Origin: Akkermansiaceae bacterium UBA1518
GTDB lineage: Bacteria; Verrucomicrobiota; Verrucomicrobiia; Verrucomicrobiales; Akkermansiaceae
Reading direction: 5' to 3'
Assembly: GCA_002323895.1 (NCBI GenBank)
Contig: DCQM01000024.1
Span: 1 to 53,503, forward strand
DNA: 53,503 bases
Shown here: positions 44,901 to 53,465 of the stretch, in pieces
Layout of the letters: every line of letters begins with the position of its first letter
Position numbering within the stretch: the stretch's first letter is position 1
Notes under the pieces: generated by a model
What the model saw: the letters and a program-made list of their open reading frames with translations, nothing else
What the model was told of the DNA's origin: nothing
Databases searched by the model: none
Translations under genes and position numbers: made by a program

Positions 44901-46387
44901 TTACGGGAGGGCCGCCATTTATTACCAGGAAAAGATCCACCATTAATCGCCAACACTCCGAATGGATCATAAAGAGCACGCTCAGGGTCACCTGCATAAA
45001 CTAAAGCTGGACCAGTCCGGACCCGCGGATCTTGATTAATCAAGAAGGTATTGGTTTTGATATTTGAAGCGATAAAACCATCGCGAAACGAACGAGCTCG
45101 AATGACGTGTCCACGTCGTGAATTGATCGAATTGAGCGAAAGCGGCAGGGTGTAGTCACTCCCATTCTCAAGCGTCGGCTCACTCCCATCAGTGGTGTAG
45201 CGGATTGTCACCTCTGGAGTCATTGAGCTAAGCGTCACCACAAGTGCGTCGTCATAGAAGCCACCCTTTTGACTAAAATCAGGAGCATCAGCTTTCCCAA
45301 CGAACTCATTTCCCAAATTTGACTGTCCTGGACTAGGCGTCTGAAAATATCGCCATTTCCCATCCGCAGTGAGACCAAAACTATAATTTGGGAACTGTCT
45401 TGGATACTTGGGTGAAATCTCAGAAACCGGATTTCCGCCACTGTCATAAAGGCCCACATACTCGCCTCCTGAGGCCAACTTGAAATTCGTGTGCAAAAAA
45501 TCACCCCCCTCGACCGGATTATCCGGATCATCCGCCAAAACAACCAAATACTCTCCCGCTGAGATTGTCGTCCCTACCGGAAAACTCCACTTAAGTGGCT
45601 CCATCAAATCATCACTTAGACTCCACCCCCCGAGGTTCACTGCCTCTTCCCCATTATTATAAAGCTCGATCCAATCCGAAGGATCATCCGGGGAAGTGAC
45701 AGGGTCAACCAAGCCTGAGCTAGGTTCACGCAACCCAGGAAGATAAGTCACAGCACTACCCGAAGAAAAAAGCTGAGGATCAGCCCCAGAGGGTTCATCG
45801 ATCCGGAGCGACATTTCAAGACGCATGTTCCCAGTCAGTGTTAAATTGTTAACCTGTATCGCGATGATGTTTTTCCCTCGGATCAATAATTCCGAAGCGA
45901 TCGGCAAAGTAATCGATTCACTATTCGTCCCCAACGTACTCCCCCGATGGGATAACTGGTCATGGTAAATATGAGCTTTCGCCGCCCCCATATTCCCTCG
46001 AGCTACCTCCACCCCATTGATCCACGCAATGAAACCATCGTTGTAATTAATTTCAAGAATCATGGGGGCCGACGATGCCGCCTCAGAAGTCGATACTTCA
46101 AAATTCTTCCGGACGTAGAATGAGGGTGAAATACTTCTCAACTCCGACCCTAGATCGGTAGCAATACGACCAAGCGAATATCCCATTGGTAAATTACCCG
46201 AAAGCCATCTTGAGTCATCGAAAGATGCGGACCACCATGCTGGACCCGATCCTGAATAGGCTTGATCATTTTGATCCCATCGCAAATTGCGGGGCACGTG
46301 AGTCGCAGCGATTTCGTTGATGACAACCTCACCAATCGCTTGAACTGAAAAAATAACCCCTAGAATGATTGTGAGTGTGCGGCTCAT
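41993..46387 (-). CDS. Secreted CotH-kinase / lamin-tail multidomain protein
   Basis: About 1464 residues after a signal peptide (MSRTLTIILGVIFSVQAIG; an upstream ATG at 46438 is less likely). In order: a beta-sandwich of unknown type (NLRWDQNDQAY, SFYVRKNFEVS), a lamin-tail domain (DWIELYNNGEEAVNLGGWSL), a chitobiase-like C-terminal domain (VTIRYTTDGSEPT), a CotH kinase-like region (about 520-900; YNMVERLREPFF, NNWVAAKERSAEGRYRLYVW then DAEGAMNN), a second TTDGSDP domain, a repeat of the first sandwich, a second lamin tail (FFEFIRLENFSRETIDLSSV), and a calcium-binding-like DPDGDGWSNFFEF linker at the end. CotH of Bacillus is a protein kinase for spore coat; the role here is unknown, probably at the cell surface. 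Confidence 0.85.
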   Translation of the reverse strand: MSRTLTIILGVIFSVQAIGEVVINEIAATHVPRNLRWDQNDQAYSGSGPAWWSASFDDSRWLSGNLPMGYSLGRIATDLGSELRSISPSFYVRKNFEVSTSEAASSAPMILEINYNDGFIAWINGVEVARGNMGAAKAHIYHDQLSHRGSTLGTNSESITLPIASELLIRGKNIIAIQVNNLTLTGNMRLEMSLRIDEPSGADPQLFSSGSAVTYLPGLREPSSGLVDPVTSPDDPSDWIELYNNGEEAVNLGGWSLSDDLMEPLKWSFPVGTTISAGEYLVVLADDPDNPVEGGDFLHTNFKLASGGEYVGLYDSGGNPVSEISPKYPRQFPNYSFGLTADGKWRYFQTPSPGQSNLGNEFVGKADAPDFSQKGGFYDDALVVTLSSMTPEVTIRYTTDGSEPTLENGSDYTLPLSLNSINSRRGHVIRARSFRDGFIASNIKTNTFLINQDPRVRTGPALVYAGDPERALYDPFGVLAINGGSFPGNKWRPSRKSDYNNVINRGRAYERPIHAEYYFKDGTAGFRSDVGLRVAASSYSRPRMQLTQTSASPWPDSAVQKPSFNLYFRDDYGNPSVSLPLNGPARTFSGYERFRIRAGKNDIRNPFIIDELFRRLSSDMGNGASLGVINSLYVNGSLKGYYNMVERLREPFFRSLHSNNDGAQWDVLQYEGNDNIAEGDKTAWDDMISRLNAAINTQNWQKVLEVADVENMANYYLLNIYGATWDWPHNNWVAAKERSAEGRYRLYVWDAEGAMNNAGNRPVSQEMIRNYIAGTSTGQNGQTGTRGELRDLWRGLNRWEEFRLLFADQIQKHLFNGGILDDRDQSNSHIRKRFDGLKSEFEDLLRLIENQAVNTGKVLRWTNPASGRRRYLLGPVRQDFRDNNLWPEISPPAFSQFGGTVSEGYPLLITNENTMFYYTTDGSDPRMPGGAPNPNAISQTGGLQEEVLIEEGSIWKYNATEGDLGTEWRLLSYDDSEWQSGSAPLGYGKIASGGVTVAIETEVNRAPPRQSTSYFRKAFEIDDPSAYLSLSANLLVDGGIVIFVNGMEAFRGSNLPTQTDYSTVPTSDTDDGNEADYRAYPIDPNLLVSGSNIIVIELHNSPGNSDMVLDIGLSGERAANGNVPIFVNEPVTVKARSFENGEWSAVTSSSFTVDSVPATSQNLAIAEILYNPVGANQAEIDAGFDDGDFFEFIRLENFSRETIDLSSVRLTDGIIFDFSESFIRVLGPGEKLLLVKSIDAFRVRFGTDFDGLIAGEYSGQLSNGGEQLRMIGQEDSLIHEFSYDNSSPWPDLADLDGHSIQVIDRRGDHGDPTNWKMSGSQGGSPGGRLDFSSWQAAVFSGADLLNPAISSEDSDPDGDGWSNFFEFSLGSLPRDSASSPGKLASEIREIDGESYLTVTITRAPGERAARVVAEVSGDLSSWTDEGVLVLPELMSEDGSVTSTYRHPLSIGKGDAYLRLKAISE

Positions 46388-46458
46388 GTGCAGGTAAGAT
46401 GCCTTAAAAATTTGCCGTCTGACAGCACGAAAGATCAAAAGTCCAATGGACTTTGAAG

Positions 46459-47664
46459 CTATAAAAGAAGTCCGGCTAAGGCTGCGCTCATCAAATTGGC
46501 GAGGGTTGCGGCGAAAACTGCTTTCAAACCAAGCTGGGCAATTTCCTTTCTTCGCCCGGGAGCCATTACCCCCAACCCACCCAATAAGATAGCGATTGAG
46601 GAAAGATTAGCGAACCCACACAAGGCAAAGGTCACAATACCTTGAGTTTTTACACTCAATCCTTCCTTTATTTCCGAAAAACTCTTGAAGGCCATAAACT
46701 CATTCATCACCAGCTTCTGGCCGATGAGACTTCCAGCCTGCTGGATTTCACTACCATTCACTCCGAGCAAATAAGCGACTGGCGCAAAAAACCATCCGAG
46801 TAATTTTTCAAGACTGAATTGGGGATCGCCAAACCAACCACCTACTTCTCCAAAAAAGAGATTCGCCAGCGCAATTAACCCCACGAACGCGAGAAGCATT
46901 GCCCCCACGTTGAGAGCGAGCTTCAATCCACTCGAAGCTCCCAGAGCCGCTGCGTCGATAACATTTACCGGCTGATCCTCGCCTTCCGCCAATTCGATTC
47001 TGCTGTCATCCACCTCCTCCGTCTCCGGCATAATGAGCTTCGCAAAAAGCAAGCCTCCAGGCGCTGCCATAAAGCAGGCTGCGATCAAATGATCCATCCT
47101 AGCTCCCAGGCCAGCATAACCAGCCAAAACCGAACCCGCAATACTTGCCAGACCACCCACCATCACCGCAAATAGTTCCGAACTCGTCATTTTCGGAAGA
47201 TAAGGCCGAATCACCAAGGGGGCCTCAGTTTGCCCCACAAAAATATTTGCCGCAGCCGAAAACGATTCTGCCCGACTCGTTCCCAGCACCTTTCGCAAGC
47301 CTCCACCCACCAAAAGAATCACCAGCTGCATAATCCTCAGGTGATAGAGAACAGCAATTAGAGAGGAGAAAAAGATAATCACCGGCAAAACCTTAAACGC
47401 AAAGATCCAACCAACTCCCCCGCCACCATCGGATAGCGGTCCAAACAAAAAAGAGATCCCTTCCTCACCCGCTCCAATCAGGTCACTCACCCGCATCGTT
47501 AGCCATTCCAGAGCCTTAACACCCAAAGGTGTTCGTAAGACAAACACCGCTAAAATCACCTGAATCAAAAATGCCCCGCCCACCGTCCGCCAAGAAATTG
47601 CCTTTCGATCAGAAGAACAGAGATATCCGAGAACCAAAAGAAAAATTACTCCAACGATGCTCAT
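46459..47664 (-). CDS. nupC: Concentrative nucleoside transporter (NupC/CNT family)
   Basis: 401 residues, mostly hydrophobic with about eight or more membrane segments. Family segments: the N-terminal SIVGVIFLLVLGYLCSSDRK, FGFVFG-like ISFLFGPLSD, AANIFVGQTEAPLVIRPYL (substrate and sodium site), MASIAGSVLAGYAGLGA-like and the C-terminal MNEFMAFKSF with ALCGFANLSSIAILLGGLG. CNT proteins take up nucleosides with sodium or protons. It lies 20-70 bases after the CotH start on the same strand side and is divergent from fba. The specific substrate is not given by the sequence. Confidence 0.92.
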   Translation of the reverse strand: MSIVGVIFLLVLGYLCSSDRKAISWRTVGGAFLIQVILAVFVLRTPLGVKALEWLTMRVSDLIGAGEEGISFLFGPLSDGGGGVGWIFAFKVLPVIIFFSSLIAVLYHLRIMQLVILLVGGGLRKVLGTSRAESFSAAANIFVGQTEAPLVIRPYLPKMTSSELFAVMVGGLASIAGSVLAGYAGLGARMDHLIAACFMAAPGGLLFAKLIMPETEEVDDSRIELAEGEDQPVNVIDAAALGASSGLKLALNVGAMLLAFVGLIALANLFFGEVGGWFGDPQFSLEKLLGWFFAPVAYLLGVNGSEIQQAGSLIGQKLVMNEFMAFKSFSEIKEGLSVKTQGIVTFALCGFANLSSIAILLGGLGVMAPGRRKEIAQLGLKAVFAATLANLMSAALAGLLL

Positions 47665-47771
47665 GCCAAAAGCCTAGTGAGACCTTCTTGAAAGCACCAG
47701 CTTAGGGTTTAGGGGGTGGCACAAGACCATCCTTGCCAGTTTCACCGATCTAGGGTAACTCCCTCGCAGTC

Positions 47772-48800
47772 ATGCCAGTCGCGACCCCAGAACAGTACGC
47801 CCAGATGCTCGATGCCGCCCAAAAGGGTGGTTATGCCTATCCTGCCATCAACATCACCTCTCTCACAACTGCCAACGGAGCTCTCAAAGCCTTTGCCGAG
47901 GCCAAGTCTGATGGGATCATTCAAGTTTCGACCGGAGGTGGCCAATTCGCAGCCGGCACCGCCGTTGGAGACGCCGCTTTTGGAGCAATCGTCCTTGCCG
48001 AAGCCGTCCACACTCTCGCTGAAAAATACGATGTGCTCATTGCCCTCCACACGGACCATTGCCACCCCGAAAAGGTCGACTCCTTCCTTCGCCCTCTCCT
48101 TGACGCCTCTCGCAAGCGGATTGCTGAAGGTAAGGGTCCACTCTTCCAATCCCACATGTTCGATGGATCGGTCGTAGATCTCGACGAGAACATGAAGATT
48201 TCCGCCGAACTCCTCAAGGAGTGCGTCGAGCTTAATATCATCCTTGAGATCGAAGCAGGCTGCGTTGGTGGCGAAGAAGATGGTCACGACACCTCAGGCC
48301 TTCCCGCCGAGAAACTTTATACGACGCCTGAGGATATGATGCAGGTTTATGAAACTCTCAGCCCGATCGGCCGCTTCATGTTTGCTGCTACTTTTGGTAA
48401 TGTTCATGGCGCATACAAACCCGGGGCGGTTAAGCTCAAGCCTACTATTCTCCGTGACGGACAAAAGGTCGTCATGGACAAGTATGGTGAAGAGGCCGAG
48501 ATGGACCTCGTCTTCCATGGAGGTTCCGGAACCTCTCCTCAGGACCTCCAAGAAACCCTCGACTATGGTGTGATCAAAATGAATATCGACACCGACACCC
48601 AGTATGCCTTCTCACGCCCTATCGTTACCCACATGTGTGAAAATATCGAAGGCATGCTCAAGATCGACGGCGAAGTTGGCAATAAGAAATGCTATGATCC
48701 ACGCAGCTACCTCAAGAAAGCCGAACAATCCCTTTGCGATCGTATGAAACAAGCTTGCGACGAACTCCGCTCGTCCGGCAATAGCATCTACTCTGCTTAG
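47772..48800 (+). CDS. fba: Class II fructose-1,6-bisphosphate aldolase
   Basis: 342 residues, zinc-dependent aldolase of the FbaA (yeast/E. coli-like) type. It splits fructose-1,6-bisphosphate into two triose phosphates in glycolysis and runs in reverse in gluconeogenesis. Zinc ligands: LHTDHCHPEK, GNVHGAYKPG and LVFHGGSGTS; IEAGCVGGEEDGHD is the active-site loop segment. Codon use is strongly biased, consistent with high expression. It stands alone with its own terminator (48824-48850). Confidence 0.97.
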   Translation: MPVATPEQYAQMLDAAQKGGYAYPAINITSLTTANGALKAFAEAKSDGIIQVSTGGGQFAAGTAVGDAAFGAIVLAEAVHTLAEKYDVLIALHTDHCHPEKVDSFLRPLLDASRKRIAEGKGPLFQSHMFDGSVVDLDENMKISAELLKECVELNIILEIEAGCVGGEEDGHDTSGLPAEKLYTTPEDMMQVYETLSPIGRFMFAATFGNVHGAYKPGAVKLKPTILRDGQKVVMDKYGEEAEMDLVFHGGSGTSPQDLQETLDYGVIKMNIDTDTQYAFSRPIVTHMCENIEGMLKIDGEVGNKKCYDPRSYLKKAEQSLCDRMKQACDELRSSGNSIYSA

Positions 48801-48823
48801 ACCTCTCAAAATTCAATTTCCAG

Positions 48824-48850
48824 AGGGCCCGCTAGCGAGCGGGCCCTTTT
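48824..48850 (+). terminator. Intrinsic terminator of the aldolase gene
   Basis: AGGGCCCGCT (48824-48833) pairs perfectly with AGCGGGCCCT (48838-48847) around a 4-base loop, followed by TTTT. It lies 23 bases after the stop codon. Confidence 0.92.
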
Positions 48851-48876
48851 CAATTCATCTCACTACTCCCCCCGCA

Positions 48877-49650
48877 ATGAACGACTCCCAAGAAGCAGAC
48901 TCGCCCACCTCAAAAAAGAAGGACAATCCACTGACCGATATCATCGTCAACGTCATTCTCCCTGTGCTCATCCTCAGTCATTGCAGTAAAGATGGGGAAA
49001 AAGCCTGGCATCTTGGCCCTTATGTCGCGATGGGACTCGCCATTGCCATCCCGCTTGCTTATGGGGTATGGCACTTTATTCAGCACAAAAAACTCAACAC
49101 TTTTTCAGCAGTCGGTGTTTTTAACGTCCTTCTCACCGGACTCATTACGATCTATCTCTTTTCCGATAATGATCCCGGGACCCGTAAAAACGCCCCACTT
49201 CTCTTCGGAATTAAAGAAGCTGTTCAACCTCTGATCCTTGGCTCCCTTTTCCTAATCACACATCGGTCAGCCACGCCGCTTTTTAACGCCTTCGTCTATA
49301 ATGACGCAATCTTCGACCACGGACGGATCAACCAGAAGGTTAACGAAAACGGTAAGAAGACCGAACTAGAAAAACTTCTCTGGTCCTCCACGATCCTCTT
49401 TTTTGGCTCCTTTTGCCTCTCAGCCGCTATGAACCTTGGACTCGCATTTTACTTTCTTAATGATCTCGACCCTACGGCTGAAAACTGGAAAGAACTTTAC
49501 AATAAGGACGTTGGGCGCATCACCGGTTGGGGCTTTCTGGTCATCGGTGTTCCCTTACTCGTAATTGGAGGGTTCATCCTTGCCCGAATGATTAAAGGCC
49601 TCAAAGCCCTTACGGGACTCGAGACCGATAAAATCCTACAAGCACGTTAG
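48877..49650 (+). CDS. VC0807-family membrane protein
   Basis: 257 residues, about six membrane segments. The pattern DNPLTDIIVNVILPVLILSH, LGPYVAMGLAIAIPLAYGVW then HFIQHKKLNTFSAVG and VLLTG, LFGIKEAVQPLILGSLFLIT and a C-terminal GWGFLVIGVPLLVIGGFILA fits the VC0807-type family, distantly related to transporters. Substrate and role unknown. It follows the aldolase terminator, so it should have its own promoter; the gap is short. It converges on the sulfatase gene, with 9 bases between stop codons. Confidence 0.7.
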   Translation: MNDSQEADSPTSKKKDNPLTDIIVNVILPVLILSHCSKDGEKAWHLGPYVAMGLAIAIPLAYGVWHFIQHKKLNTFSAVGVFNVLLTGLITIYLFSDNDPGTRKNAPLLFGIKEAVQPLILGSLFLITHRSATPLFNAFVYNDAIFDHGRINQKVNENGKKTELEKLLWSSTILFFGSFCLSAAMNLGLAFYFLNDLDPTAENWKELYNKDVGRITGWGFLVIGVPLLVIGGFILARMIKGLKALTGLETDKILQAR

Positions 49651-49659
49651 CCAAATCTC

Positions 49660-51390
49660 TCATTCGATCCTCCTCAAGGTTAGAAGACGGAATTCCATCG
49701 CTTCATTACCCGGGATCTTGAGTGCCTCTAGGACAAGCTCACCTTCGCCTTTGGTAAGCTCTATCCGACCCACCTTCAAACGCGCCCAATCTTTTGTGTA
49801 AGATTCATTTCGGGGAGAACGGTCTTTTCCGGCCCCCAATTTTGGAACATCATGAGCATTCGGAATAACAAAGTCTAGCTCGCCCCCTTTAAACGAGAGC
49901 CGATACTTTGCTCCTCCACTCTTGGCGGCATAAAAGATCTCCACCTCAAAGAAACCGGACTCCCCTGCTTCCGCCTTCCAAGTGATCCGATCATCGATTG
50001 AGTTCCAACTCTCAAAATAGGAATCGTTTGGAAACCGATTTGAGCGCTTCAAACCACCCGTGGCCACGGCATCCCGAGCCGGTAGCTGAGTCAGCTTTGA
50101 ACCCGGATGAGCAATCACAAAATCCCGCTCATCTTTTCCCCCTCCATATTCAGGGAGCACCTCCATCTTATACTTGGCTAGAGCTTCCCTTAACTTGCGG
50201 GAAACTTTTTCATTTTGGATTGGCTTAAGCTGCTCTGGATCTGAGGCCATATCAAAAAGCTCTCCTTTCTCACCCAGCCGATAATTCTGAGATCGAACTC
50301 CAAACTTATTTTTCCACTGATTTACAAAGATTCGATCTCCCCATTCAGCATCGGAGTTTTTTATCAGTGCCACTAAACTCTTCCCATCTAGAGGACTTGG
50401 CGGCAAGGCTTTGATTTCCGCCAACTCACAGAGGGTTGGCAGTAAATCGCGTACTGATACGATCTTCTCAATCTGCCGTCCCTTCTTTATCCCACCTGGC
50501 CATTTAATGAATAAAGGACTGCGACAACCACCTTCTTCAACTGATCCCTTCCGTCCCTTCATCCCACCATTCCAACGTTTTCCATTTGGACCATTATCAT
50601 GAAACCAGACAATGATCGTATTCTCAGCCACCTTAAGCTGGTCCAACTTCGCGAGGACCCGGCCAACATTATAATCCAGATTTTCGCACATTGCTAAAGC
50701 ACTCCGAAGATGTCGGTCTCCAGCTTTCATCTTAAGATTTTTGTGAGCAAATTTTTCCCAGTATTCATCAGGGACTTGCATCGGTGAGTGTGGTGTATTG
50801 TAGGGGATATAGGCGAAAAACGGCTGACTCTTAGCCTTGGACCTCTCCATGAAGTCCATCGCCTGGGTCGTGAAATCATCAATACAAAATCCCTTTCCTT
50901 CTATAATTTCGCCGTTTCGCTCAAGCATTGGTGAAAAATAATTTCCCCAATGGCCGCTACAGAAGCCGTAAAACTCATCGAAACCTCTGCCGTTAGGATG
51001 GTATGGGAATTGCATTCCATTATGCCATTTCCCAAAAGCTCCCGTCGCATAGCCTGACTTTTTAAAAAGATCAGCGATCGTCATCTCATCGAGGTCCATT
51101 CGCTCTCCACCTGCGGAAGTTGAATAAACATTCGAACGGGGATGGTATCGCCCGGTTAGGAATTCCGCACGAGTTGGAGAACAGACCGGACATACAAAAA
51201 AGCGATCGAAACTCACACCATCACGAGCCAACGAATCAATATTCGAAGTTTTGAGATCCTTGTTACCCGAATGACTTAAATCACCCCAACCCTGATCGTC
51301 GGAGAGAAACACAACGATATTGGGGCGTGAGTCGGCACTCAGAACACCCAGCATTATCAGCAGCAAGGATATTACTCTAAACCATTTCAT
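49660..51390 (-). CDS. Exported type I sulfatase with a C-terminal beta-sandwich
   Basis: 576 residues. Signal peptide (about 1-19), then RPNIVVFLSDDQGWGDL (metal Asp31-Asp32). The formylglycine motif CSPTRAEFLTGR has its Cys at residue 70, so maturation by a formylglycine-generating enzyme is needed. GAFGKWHNG and VWFHDNGPNGKRW follow (metal and sulfate residues). Residues about 450-576 form a beta-rich extra domain (ITWKAEAGESGFFEVEIFYA) that may bind carbohydrate. It should remove sulfate esters from extracellular compounds such as sulfated polysaccharides. No maturation enzyme or polysaccharide-lyase gene is next to it. Confidence 0.92.
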   Translation of the reverse strand: MKWFRVISLLLIMLGVLSADSRPNIVVFLSDDQGWGDLSHSGNKDLKTSNIDSLARDGVSFDRFFVCPVCSPTRAEFLTGRYHPRSNVYSTSAGGERMDLDEMTIADLFKKSGYATGAFGKWHNGMQFPYHPNGRGFDEFYGFCSGHWGNYFSPMLERNGEIIEGKGFCIDDFTTQAMDFMERSKAKSQPFFAYIPYNTPHSPMQVPDEYWEKFAHKNLKMKAGDRHLRSALAMCENLDYNVGRVLAKLDQLKVAENTIIVWFHDNGPNGKRWNGGMKGRKGSVEEGGCRSPLFIKWPGGIKKGRQIEKIVSVRDLLPTLCELAEIKALPPSPLDGKSLVALIKNSDAEWGDRIFVNQWKNKFGVRSQNYRLGEKGELFDMASDPEQLKPIQNEKVSRKLREALAKYKMEVLPEYGGGKDERDFVIAHPGSKLTQLPARDAVATGGLKRSNRFPNDSYFESWNSIDDRITWKAEAGESGFFEVEIFYAAKSGGAKYRLSFKGGELDFVIPNAHDVPKLGAGKDRSPRNESYTKDWARLKVGRIELTKGEGELVLEALKIPGNEAMEFRLLTLRRIE

Positions 51391-51477
51391 CGGTAGAATG
51401 ATAAATTACCTCTGCCGCCAAAAAGAATACAAAATCTAGAATTTCCTTCTCGGCCGATACTCTTTAACATCCCTCCT

Positions 51478-52041
51478 ATGAAGCGAGCACTTCCTGTCAT
51501 CGTCTTTGCCTTAGTTCTGATCTTAGCCCGTATCATCGGCGCCCTGAATCCAGAATCTTTTGGGAACCTTCAACCCTTCGGCTCCCTCTTCTTTTGTGGA
51601 ATGGCGCTCTTTGGATTACGTGGAATTATCCTCGCCAGCGCAACTTGGCTTCTCAGTTATCCAATCACCAGCATGATTCAGGGCCATCCTGTGGGATTGG
51701 AAATCTTGGTCCCCATAATCGGGTTTTCCGCGATGGTAGGACTCGCTAATTTTTTCAAGAACAGCTCTCCACTGAAAACCTTTACCGGTTCACTTTTAGG
51801 AGCTGTTATTTTTTATCTGATCACCAACGCCCTGAGCTGGGCCTTGGATCCACTCTACACAACAAAGTCTCTTACAACACTGGGACAGGCTCTCTGGACA
51901 GGGCTTCCTGGATATGCTCCCACTTGGCTCTTCTTTCGAAATGCGATGATCGGACAAGCAGTCTTTAGTGGCGTGTTTTTGGCGGCGACCCTGAAAATTT
52001 CTTCTTATTCAGAAAAGAAAGCCACCAATGCTTACTCCTGA
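51478..52041 (+). CDS. DUF6580-like membrane protein
   Basis: 187 residues, five or six membrane segments. LNPESFGNLQPFGSLFFCGM then ALFGLRG, VIFYLITNALSWALDPLYTT, and TLGQALWTGLPGYAPTWLFF with RNAMIGQAVF match the pattern of DUF6580, a family that resembles the substrate-binding component of ECF transporters. Substrate unknown. It is divergent from the sulfatase gene with 87 bases between. Confidence 0.6.
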   Translation: MKRALPVIVFALVLILARIIGALNPESFGNLQPFGSLFFCGMALFGLRGIILASATWLLSYPITSMIQGHPVGLEILVPIIGFSAMVGLANFFKNSSPLKTFTGSLLGAVIFYLITNALSWALDPLYTTKSLTTLGQALWTGLPGYAPTWLFFRNAMIGQAVFSGVFLAATLKISSYSEKKATNAYS

Positions 52042-52165
52042 AGTTGGTTCACCCTCCACCCGAGATTGGCTAAAAAAATCGATCTACCATTTGTGCCCTA
52101 TCGCACACTCTTCGCAGGGCGTAAAAATCAGAACTATACCATCCCCTTGGCGGTCATGTTTTTGA

Positions 52166-52780
52166 CTAGTCATGGGCAACAAAATCCGTGGCCTTTTTTT
52201 GCCATAACATACAGAGCTCTCTCCCCTCGCCCTCACGGGAACTAAAAGTCATGGCCGGAGGCTCAAACCAAGCCAATTCAAACTCGGCGCCAAAAAGATC
52301 ATGAAGTTCTTCCATAGTTACCCCAAAAGGTGGACCTTCTTCACCCTCATGGTCCGGGTTAAGGAAAAAAATCCCAAGAAGGTGGCCACCCAGTGGAATC
52401 AAAGACGCCATTGCTGAGACATAATCCTGACGCCGATCAATTGGGATCGCACAAAAACAAGTGTGCTCAAAAACCAAGTCATACTTTCCTTTCCAATCAA
52501 AGAGATCACCAACGCACCAAGTCGTTTCATCTCGAAGAGATCTTTCTATCGCGTTCCGAATTGCTTCCTTCGCAATATCCAAACCAAAAATCTCGCTAGA
52601 TGTGAATTCTCTGATCAAGTCGGCATCATATCCAAATCCACAACCTGGCACTAAGATCCTCGTTGCTTTCTCAACCACCCCCAGATGAGTGGCCAATAAA
52701 AAAGGAAGCCCCGGATGGTGCTCCCCTTTCTCCCATGGAGTATCGCCGGTCGTATATCGCTCGTTCCAGTCAACCGACAT
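52166..52780 (-). CDS. TPMT-family SAM-dependent methyltransferase
   Basis: 204 residues. WNERYTTGDTPWEKGEHHPG at the N-terminus, the SAM-binding RILVPGCGFGYDADLI, FGLDIAKEAIRNA (acidic residue of motif II), YDLVFEHTCFCAIPIDRRQDY and PLGGHLLGIFFLN are characteristic of thiopurine-methyltransferase-like enzymes, which in bacteria act on thiols, selenium or tellurium compounds or halides. The substrate cannot be named. It lies 16 bases after the amidase gene on the same strand, so the two may form an operon. Confidence 0.88.
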   Translation of the reverse strand: MSVDWNERYTTGDTPWEKGEHHPGLPFLLATHLGVVEKATRILVPGCGFGYDADLIREFTSSEIFGLDIAKEAIRNAIERSLRDETTWCVGDLFDWKGKYDLVFEHTCFCAIPIDRRQDYVSAMASLIPLGGHLLGIFFLNPDHEGEEGPPFGVTMEELHDLFGAEFELAWFEPPAMTFSSREGEGRELCMLWQKKATDFVAHD

Positions 52781-52796
52781 CGTTTAGTTAGACGTC

Positions 52797-53411
52797 TTAG
52801 TGAGCTTTCCCTCCGCGTCGGAGGCTCTGGTAATCTGAAATTCCTTTCACAATCCCATTCGCAATGGCTTCTCGATAACTGCCTTCTTTTGTGCGCCCGC
52901 GCTCTTTCGAGTTTGAGACAAATCCACCCTCTACTAGAATGGCCGGATTTTGGGCATGACGGACCACGTAGTATCGAGCGTACTTGGCTCCACGATTTAC
53001 TGACTTGACCTCGCCAAGCATCCCTCTCTGAACAGCTTCTGCGAGCGGCTTGGAGCGCGACGAACAGTAAAAAGTTTCAAGTCCCGATACATCTCGTTTC
53101 CAAGTAAAATTGTAGTGAATACTCACGAAGATCGAATTTGGAAAACGATTCCCAATTTTGGCCCTACCAGGAAGGGTGATGAAATTGTCACTACGGCGAG
53201 TCATAACCGTGCGGAAACCTCGAGCCTTAAGCTTTTTCTCAACACGAATGGCGGTATCGAGAGCGAGCCACTTTTCGTAGACTTTCCCATAGCTACCTCC
53301 ATTGTCACGTCCGCCATGACCAGCGTCGATCACCACCGTATCGAAGGATCCAGCCGATGCCTGAAGTATGAAAATTGAGAATAAGATAAGTGAACAAAAG
53401 GGAAATCTCAT
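52797..53411 (-). CDS. N-acetylmuramoyl-L-alanine amidase (Amidase_3), exported
   Basis: 204 residues: signal peptide (about 1-20), then a complete Amidase_3 zinc site: His32 in DAGHGGRDNG, Glu46, His99 in FVSIHYN and the catalytic Glu161 in AILVEGGFVSN. It cleaves the bond between muramic acid and the stem peptide in peptidoglycan, for example during cell separation. No LysM, SPOR or AMIN domain is attached. A good promoter lies directly upstream (53437-53465), giving a leader of only about 20 bases. Confidence 0.92.
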   Translation of the reverse strand: MRFPFCSLILFSIFILQASAGSFDTVVIDAGHGGRDNGGSYGKVYEKWLALDTAIRVEKKLKARGFRTVMTRRSDNFITLPGRAKIGNRFPNSIFVSIHYNFTWKRDVSGLETFYCSSRSKPLAEAVQRGMLGEVKSVNRGAKYARYYVVRHAQNPAILVEGGFVSNSKERGRTKEGSYREAIANGIVKGISDYQSLRRGGKAH

Positions 53412-53436
53412 GCAGTAGAAGCTTTAGCTTAGTTAA

Positions 53437-53465
53437 ATTTTAAAAAAAATTAATGATTTTGACAA
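53437..53465 (-). promoter_or_regulatory. Sigma-70-type promoter of the amidase gene
   Basis: On the minus strand TTGTCA (53465-53460) and TAAAAT (53442-53437) are separated by 17 bases (mostly A/T), five of six matches in each box. It lies about 26 bases before the ATG. Nothing else is seen between here and the window end. Confidence 0.6.

Noticed and set aside
47742..48287. 181-codon open frame antisense to the aldolase gene
   Set aside because: It mirrors the strongly biased codons of fba and has no protein-like features of its own.
52100..52125. GCCCT/AGGGC inverted repeat between convergent genes
   Set aside because: Only a 5-bp stem with a large loop and no T run on the coding strands; it could be chance.
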